This document shows, in pieces, positions 58,967 through 64,000 of a DNA stretch of 64,000 nt. The DNA is from Ectobacillus sp048976805. Its GTDB lineage: Bacteria > Bacillota > Bacilli > Bacillales > Bacillaceae_G. The translations under genes were made by a program, and so were the position numbers. The stretch covers positions 1 to 64,000 of the forward strand of contig JBHGUR010000082.1 of the NCBI GenBank assembly GCA_048976805.1, written 5' to 3'. Numbering within the stretch: the stretch's first letter is position 1; each line of letters opens with the position of its first letter. The notes below the pieces were generated by a model, which made no database searches, was not told where the DNA came from, and worked only from the letters and a program-made list of their open reading frames with translations.

Positions 58967-61093
58967 ATGAAAAAGAAAAAAAAGAAAAAGAAAAGCCATG
59001 TACCGTTTCGTTTAAATATGTTATTTTTTCTCGTGTTTCTCATGTTTTCTGCGCTTATTTTGCGCCTGGGCGTGGTGCAGATCGTATATGGGGAGGATTA
59101 TAAAAAAGAAGTAGAAAGAACCGAGAATTTAACAGTAAGCACGCCTGTTCCGCGCGGGAAAATTTACGACCGCTACGGCCGCATTGTAGTGGATAACACA
59201 CCTTTGCGAACCATTACATATACGAGGATGAAAGGTTCGAAAAGCGAGGATCGTTTAGCGATTGCAAAGGAACTTGCTCGGCTAATTGATGTGCCGACGG
59301 ACAAGCTGACGGATCGCGATAAAAAGGATTTTTGGATTGAAATGAATCCAAAGCGGGCAAAGAAAAAAATTACAGAAAAAGAATGGAAGCAATTTGAGGC
59401 CAAGAAGCTTACTGACAAAGATATTTACAACTTGCAGCTAGAACGCATTACAGAAAAAGAATTGCAGGAACTGGCGCCAAAGGATTTAGAAGTATTGGCA
59501 ATTAAGAGCAAAATGGACAGCGGATATGCAATGACGCCGCAAATTATCAAAAATAAAGATGTAACGCAGAAGGAATATGCAATTATCAGCGAAAATCTCG
59601 ACAAGCTGCCCGGTGTGGACATTACGACGGACTGGGAACGCAATTATACGTATGACAATATGTTCCGCACTGTCCTTGGCAGCGTGACGAGCGCCGATGA
59701 AGGGCTGCCCAAGGAGCGTTTAAATTATTATTTAGTCCGGGAATATGACCGAAATGACCGTGTCGGCAAAAGCTATATTGAACAAGAGTATGAAGATATG
59801 CTGCACGGCACAAAAGCGAAAGTGAAAAATGTTACGGATAAGGAAGGGAATATTCTAGAAACAATTTATTTATCAAAAGGGGAACGCGGCAAAGATTTAA
59901 TTTTGACAATCGATATGGAGCTGCAAAAACAAGTAGAACAAATTATTGAAGAAGAGCTTAAGTCAGCGAAAGCACAAGGCGGGGCAGCGCTTCTTGACCG
60001 CGCTTTCGTCGTGATGATGAATCCGAAAAACGGCGAAATTCTTTCGATGGCAGGGAAGCAGCTTGTTACGGAAAATGGGAAGCTCGAGGTACAGGATTAT
60101 GCGTTAGGGGCGATGACGAGTTCATATGCGATGGGGTCAGCCGTCAAAGGAGCGACTGTGCTAACCGGGTATCAAACAGGCGCGATTTCACCGGGGGAAC
60201 ACCTATATGATGAGCCAATTAAGCTTAAAGGCACGCCTGTCAAAAAATCCTACAAAAATATGGGGATGATTGATGACTTGTATGCTTTAAAAGCATCCTC
60301 TAACGTGTATATGTTTAAGACAGCAATGAATTTGGCAGGAGTTCAGTACGTTCCGAACGGTTCATTGGATATTAAACAAAAATCGTTTGATACAATGCGC
60401 TACTATTTCAGCCAGTTTGGTCTTGGTGTTCCGACCGGCATCGATTTGCCAAATGAGGCAATTGGATTCAAAGGAACGACTGATAAGCCCGGTTTCTTGC
60501 TAGACTTATCCATCGGACAGTACGATACGTACACTCCGCTGCAGCTGGCACAGTACGTTTCAACCGTGGCAAACGGCGGATATCGCATGAAGCTGCAGAT
60601 TGTAAAAGAAATCCGCGAACCTTCTAAACAGGATGAAATGGGCAAGGTTGTACAATCAATTGAACCGGTCGTCTTAAATCGAATTGATATGAAGGACCAA
60701 TATATTAAACGTGTTCAGGAAGGATTTCGCCAAGTAATGCAGGAGCAAGGCGGGACAGCTACGGCCCAGTTCGGGAACGCGCCGTATAAACCGGCCGGGA
60801 AAACAGGTACGGCGGAGACTTTCTATGACGGCCCGGATCTTGCAAAGCGCAAAAGCGGCCCAAATGGCACGCCTCCTGCTACCTATAATTTAACGCTTAT
60901 CGGTTATGCGCCTTATGATGATCCGGAAGTTGCATTTTCTGTTGTTGTTCCGTGGATAACAGATGATAAAAATCCGGTGAATAAAAAAATTGGCAGAAGA
61001 ATTTTGGACGCATACTTTGACTTGAAAAAAGAAGAGGTAAACATTGAACAAAATCAACCCATTATCCAAAAAGGATTAACCGAACAAGGATAA
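58967..61093 (+). CDS. pbpA: penicillin-binding protein 2A (class B PBP)
   Basis: 708 residues. A run of eight Lys at the N-terminus, one membrane anchor (about 17-37), the PBP dimerisation domain and a transpeptidase domain with the active Ser in GSAVKG, SSN (ASSNVYM) and KTGT (GKTGTAET). Needed for cylindrical wall growth and spore outgrowth in B. subtilis. GAGGGGG precedes the ATG. A strong terminator follows. Confidence 0.93.
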   Translation: MKKKKKKKKSHVPFRLNMLFFLVFLMFSALILRLGVVQIVYGEDYKKEVERTENLTVSTPVPRGKIYDRYGRIVVDNTPLRTITYTRMKGSKSEDRLAIAKELARLIDVPTDKLTDRDKKDFWIEMNPKRAKKKITEKEWKQFEAKKLTDKDIYNLQLERITEKELQELAPKDLEVLAIKSKMDSGYAMTPQIIKNKDVTQKEYAIISENLDKLPGVDITTDWERNYTYDNMFRTVLGSVTSADEGLPKERLNYYLVREYDRNDRVGKSYIEQEYEDMLHGTKAKVKNVTDKEGNILETIYLSKGERGKDLILTIDMELQKQVEQIIEEELKSAKAQGGAALLDRAFVVMMNPKNGEILSMAGKQLVTENGKLEVQDYALGAMTSSYAMGSAVKGATVLTGYQTGAISPGEHLYDEPIKLKGTPVKKSYKNMGMIDDLYALKASSNVYMFKTAMNLAGVQYVPNGSLDIKQKSFDTMRYYFSQFGLGVPTGIDLPNEAIGFKGTTDKPGFLLDLSIGQYDTYTPLQLAQYVSTVANGGYRMKLQIVKEIREPSKQDEMGKVVQSIEPVVLNRIDMKDQYIKRVQEGFRQVMQEQGGTATAQFGNAPYKPAGKTGTAETFYDGPDLAKRKSGPNGTPPATYNLTLIGYAPYDDPEVAFSVVVPWITDDKNPVNKKIGRRILDAYFDLKKEEVNIEQNQPIIQKGLTEQG

Positions 61094-61104
61094 ATCAGGA
61101 AAAA

Positions 61105-61142
61105 AGTGGCACACTACCCTTAGGATAGTGTGCTTTTTTTTG
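61105..61142 (+). terminator. terminator after pbpA
   Basis: GCACACTA and TAGTGTGC pair; eight or more T follow. Confidence 0.85.
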
Positions 61143-61215
61143 GACAAGCAGCATATAGTACAATGGAAAGGTTGTCCACTTGTACAAGTTAAGCCGGTAT
61201 CGAAAAATGTCGACA

Positions 61216-61254
61216 TTTACAAATAATTTACAAAACATTAAAACCTCATTAATA
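61216..61254 (+). promoter_or_regulatory. PhoP (Pho box) site: four direct repeats
   Basis: TTTACA, TTTACA, TTAAAA and TTAATA are spaced 5 bases apart, i.e. every 11 bp. This matches the TT(A/T/C)A(C/T)A repeats bound by PhoP~P in Bacillus. TATCCT at 61265-61270 may be the -10. Predicts induction of pst genes under phosphate limitation. Confidence 0.85.
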
Positions 61255-61309
61255 GTCGAACATTATCCTTATATCTGTAGCCCTTACGGTGCTTCAAGGA
61301 GGAAGTAAA

Positions 61310-62260
61310 ATGAAGAGGGGGGTATCAAGCGCCATAGCAATGCTATTCGCTTGTAGTGTGTTTGCGCTTTTGAGTGCAGAAGGCGCAGAGGCGCAGCGGT
61401 TAATGCGCCTGTCCGGCGAAGTGCGAATTGATGGCTCTTCTACTGTATTTCCGATTATGGAGGCTGTTTCAGAGGAATATACGAACATGCAGCCAGCGGT
61501 AAAGACACCCATCAGCATTTCAGGAACGGGAGGCGGATTTACTAGATTTGTAAAGGGCGAAGTTGATTTGAACCTTGCATCGCGCCCGATAAAAGAGGAA
61601 GAAGAGAGAAATGCCAAGAACAATCATCTCGATTATACAGCATTTCGAGTTGCATATGATGGTATATCTATAATTGTACATCCCGCGAATACGTGGATGA
61701 AGGATGTAACTGTTAAGCATTTGCAAAAAATGTGGTCTGAAGATGGGACGATAAAAAGGTGGTCGGATATGAATCCGAAGTGGCCACGTGAAATTATTCG
61801 TTTTTACGCACCGGGATTGGATTCCGGTACATATGATCATTTTCAACGGGTGATTTTAGGTGAACGTCCGATTACGAAGCATGTAACGCTATCGGAAGAT
61901 GATAATGTATTGATTAGAGGCGTTATGCATGACAAATATGCAATTGCTTTTTTAGGCTATGCGTACTATTCAGAAAACAAAGATAAGATAAAGGCGGTTC
62001 ATGTAAATGGTGTTTTACCTACAAAGGCTGCAATTCAATCCGGCAGGTATGCGCCGCTTTCTCGTCCTTTATATGTATACGCTAATCACGCTTCTATTCA
62101 AAGCAAACGTTGTGTGTATGATTACTTGCAATTTACGCTGCAGCATGCCGGTCCATTAGCTGAAGAGGTCGGATATATCGCATTGCCGGAATATGAATAT
62201 AAGAAGCAGCGGCAGCAACTGGAGAAAATTAGAAAACACCAAAGCATAAAATCGCCATAA
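61310..62260 (+). CDS. pstS: phosphate-binding protein PstS
   Basis: 316 residues. Periplasmic-type phosphate binding: DGSSTVFPI near the start, GTGGGFTRF and DSGTYDHF contact phosphate. It has a Sec signal (RGVSSAIAMLFACSVFALLSAEGAEA), but no lipobox: the only Cys is inside the hydrophobic core. Most Bacillus PstS are lipoproteins, so retention at the surface is unclear. ATG 61310 follows AAGGAGG. Confidence 0.92.
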   Translation: MKRGVSSAIAMLFACSVFALLSAEGAEAQRLMRLSGEVRIDGSSTVFPIMEAVSEEYTNMQPAVKTPISISGTGGGFTRFVKGEVDLNLASRPIKEEEERNAKNNHLDYTAFRVAYDGISIIVHPANTWMKDVTVKHLQKMWSEDGTIKRWSDMNPKWPREIIRFYAPGLDSGTYDHFQRVILGERPITKHVTLSEDDNVLIRGVMHDKYAIAFLGYAYYSENKDKIKAVHVNGVLPTKAAIQSGRYAPLSRPLYVYANHASIQSKRCVYDYLQFTLQHAGPLAEEVGYIALPEYEYKKQRQQLEKIRKHQSIKSP

Positions 62261-62306
62261 GGATGGAGAGGTGTTTTTCGCTTTGGCCTTCAAAAAAGGC
62301 GGCGCT

Positions 62307-63236
62307 ATGCCGGTTGCAGTTCGTAAGCTGATTGAACAAAAACGCATGCATCGCAAGTGCAAGCGCGTTTTAAATGCGTGCATTCCTATGATTTTGCTAG
62401 GCACAGCAATTGTATCCATTGTTGTAACACTTGGAATTGTGTGGACGCTTGGGGCAGAAACAATCGCTTTTTTTCAAAGAATTTCATTTTTAAAATTTGT
62501 AACTGAAACGGAATGGCTTCCTTTTTTTGAAGCTGATCCGCATTATGGTATTGCACCGCTCTTATGCGGAACCTTTCTTGTCACGGGGATAGCAATGATA
62601 ATTGCCGTGCCGATTGGCCTTGGCTGTGCTGTTTTTCTAGCTGAATATGCCCCGCACAGTGTGAAAAAAATGCTTAAACCAGCTTTAGAGATACTGGCAG
62701 GCATTCCAACCATTGTATATGGTTTTTTCGCCTTAACGTTTGTGACGCCGATTTTACAATTTTTTATTCCAAGCTTGCAATTTTTCAATGCGTTAAGTTC
62801 GGGAATTGTAATTGGTATTATGATGATTCCGACTATAGCCTCTTTATCAGAGGATGCGATAAACGCAGTTCCAGCTTCTTTAAGGGAGGCATCATACGGA
62901 TTAGGCGCAACCCGATTTGAAACAATTGTTAAGGCGGTGCTCCCGGCTTGCGCCACAGGAGTTGTCGCTTCTATCGTTTTGGCAGCTTCCCGGGCAATGG
63001 GAGAAACGATGATTGTGGTGATTGCGGCAGGGTCAACACCTGTATTTTCCTTGGACGCAACCGAATCCATCCAAACTTTAACAGCCTATATTGTGCAAGT
63101 AAGCTTAGGCGATGCCCCGCATGGCACAACAATTTATTACAGCATGTATGCGGCAGGAGCAGTTTTATTTATCTTTACGCTTGGAATGAATATGTTGGCA
63201 CAGCATATTGCGCGCCGCTTCAAGGAGGTTTATTGA
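62307..63236 (+). CDS. pstC: phosphate ABC transporter permease PstC
   Basis: About 309 residues, six membrane helices and the EAA-like loop ASLREASYGLGATRFETIVKAVLP. Together with PstA it forms the phosphate channel. I list ATG 62307 (AAGGCGG 4 bases upstream); GTG 62271 and TTG 62283 after GGAGAGGTG are credible alternatives. It lies close behind pstS. Confidence 0.92.
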   Translation: MPVAVRKLIEQKRMHRKCKRVLNACIPMILLGTAIVSIVVTLGIVWTLGAETIAFFQRISFLKFVTETEWLPFFEADPHYGIAPLLCGTFLVTGIAMIIAVPIGLGCAVFLAEYAPHSVKKMLKPALEILAGIPTIVYGFFALTFVTPILQFFIPSLQFFNALSSGIVIGIMMIPTIASLSEDAINAVPASLREASYGLGATRFETIVKAVLPACATGVVASIVLAASRAMGETMIVVIAAGSTPVFSLDATESIQTLTAYIVQVSLGDAPHGTTIYYSMYAAGAVLFIFTLGMNMLAQHIARRFKEVY

Positions 63237-63237
63237 C

Positions 63238-64000
63238 ATGAGGCTCATAAACCGAAAAGAAGTGGAAAAGCGGATGGTTTCCCGGTTTCGAACCGATGCA
63301 TTTTATAAGCTGATGTTTTTATGTGCCACTTTGTTTTCTTTGGCAATTTTAATTATTTTGCTATACCGCATCTTTGCACAAGGTGTTGAATATATAAATT
63401 GGGGGTTTCTTAAGCATTTTTCTTCAAGAAAACCTGAACAGGCGGGAATTGCAGCCGCTCTTTGGGGAACAGTATCATTAATGGCGATAGTAGCTCCTGT
63501 TTCTCTACTTCTCGGGGTAGGCACCGCTTTATATTTAGAAGAGTACGCAAAGAAAACGAGATTTACAGCATTAATCGAATTAAATATCCAAACGCTCGCC
63601 GGCGTGCCGTCCGTTGTTTTCGGATTGCTCGGGCTAACAATTTTCGTTTACGCGATGGGGCTTGGGCAGAGTTTGCTTGCCGGTGGGCTGACGATGAGCC
63701 TTCTTGTGCTGCCTATCATTGTGGTCGCTTCGCAAGAGGCACTGCGGTCTGTACCGCGGGGAGCAGTGGAAGGCTCTTACGGACTCGGTGCGACAAAGTG
63801 GCAAACAATTTCCCGCATTATTTTGCCGGCTGCTTTCCCGGGAATTTTAACAGGGTGCGTCCTCGCTTTATCACGCGCTATAGGGGAAGCGGCGCCGCTG
63901 CTTGTAATCGGAGCTTTAGCATATGCAAATTATTTGCCTTCGGGCTTATCGGACGGTTTTACTGTATTGCCCATCCAAATATTTAATTGGATGGGCCGTC
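63238..64000 (+). CDS. pstA: phosphate ABC transporter permease PstA (runs off the right edge)
   Basis: 254 codons to the window end. Several membrane helices, the conserved NIQTLAGVPSVVFGLLGL and the loop GAVEGSYGLGATKWQTISRIILPAA. AAGGAGG lies 9 bases before the ATG, one base after the pstC stop. pstB should follow outside the window. Confidence 0.93.
   Translation, partial: MRLINRKEVEKRMVSRFRTDAFYKLMFLCATLFSLAILIILLYRIFAQGVEYINWGFLKHFSSRKPEQAGIAAALWGTVSLMAIVAPVSLLLGVGTALYLEEYAKKTRFTALIELNIQTLAGVPSVVFGLLGLTIFVYAMGLGQSLLAGGLTMSLLVLPIIVVASQEALRSVPRGAVEGSYGLGATKWQTISRIILPAAFPGILTGCVLALSRAIGEAAPLLVIGALAYANYLPSGLSDGFTVLPIQIFNWMGR

Noticed and set aside
58967..59000. Run of Lys codons at the pbpA start considered as a frameshift
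   Set aside because: A basic cytoplasmic tail before a membrane anchor is normal in class B PBPs, and the frame continues correctly.
62543..63070. 175-codon open frame opposite pstC
   Set aside because: Antisense to a membrane protein gene; no start site and no homology seen.

Overview
The window looks like chromosome from an aerobic, endospore-forming member of the Bacillaceae (low-GC Firmicutes). The basis is gene order and protein sequence: the hrcA-grpE-dnaK-dnaJ-prmA-rsmE-mtaB heat-shock operon with a CIRCE operator, the rpsU-yqeY-yqfC-yqfD-phoH-pgpH-ybeY-dgkA-cdd-era-yqzL-recO run, dnaG-rpoD-cccA-trmK-yqfO, ispH-yqfQ-cshB-nfo-yqfT-yqfU, zinc uptake genes with zur, ispG-yqfZ-yqgB-sodA-yqgE-pbpA and the pst operon all follow the Bacillus arrangement. 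Sporulation-linked genes (spo0M, yqfC, yqfD) are present. I cannot name the species.

Layout. 1-1.66 kb: an accessory strip of tiny overlapping genes, two of them lipoproteins, abutting a kamA that has lost its 5' part. 1.7-3.05 kb: decayed chromosome (kamA 3' end, yokU, a fused duplicate scrap of both, a SWIM-protein N-terminal scrap, yozE). 3.3-8.8 kb: yodN, yozD, a His-rich mini-gene, a protein kinase overlapping spo0M, a PAP2 phosphatase, a CDF exporter and a thioredoxin. 9-15.4 kb: sbcDC, a DUF420 membrane protein and small genes. 15.4-18.1 kb: a dense repeat cluster around hemW, with lepA absent from its usual place. 18.1-64 kb: the conserved housekeeping backbone listed above, ending inside pstA.

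The most striking non-coding content is a family of palindromic, non-coding mobile elements whose ends read GGCTCTGTTAAA (variants GGCTACCCTAAA, GGCTATG, GGCCATG). Nine copies are flanked by an 8-bp target duplication, five of them perfect. They occur as short units (124-153 bp), as a 261-bp form, as nested composites of 398-421 bp that carry an internal module predicted to fold as RNA, and as 74-104-bp relatives. Three insertions lie inside stop codons, so that the first G of the element completes TAG. One lies between the promoter and ribosome binding site of yqfU, one is about 20 bp from the -35 of the heat-shock operon, and several sit at the edges of a second repeat family (called D here). 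No transposase is encoded in the window.

How the genes work together: HrcA/CIRCE controls GrpE-DnaK-DnaJ; PhoH, PgpH, YbeY, Era and RecO link RNA maturation, c-di-AMP turnover, ribosome assembly and repair; DnaG and RpoD form the replication-transcription pair; Zur probably represses znuCB-zur through an operator seen upstream; PhoP probably drives pstSCA from a four-repeat Pho box.
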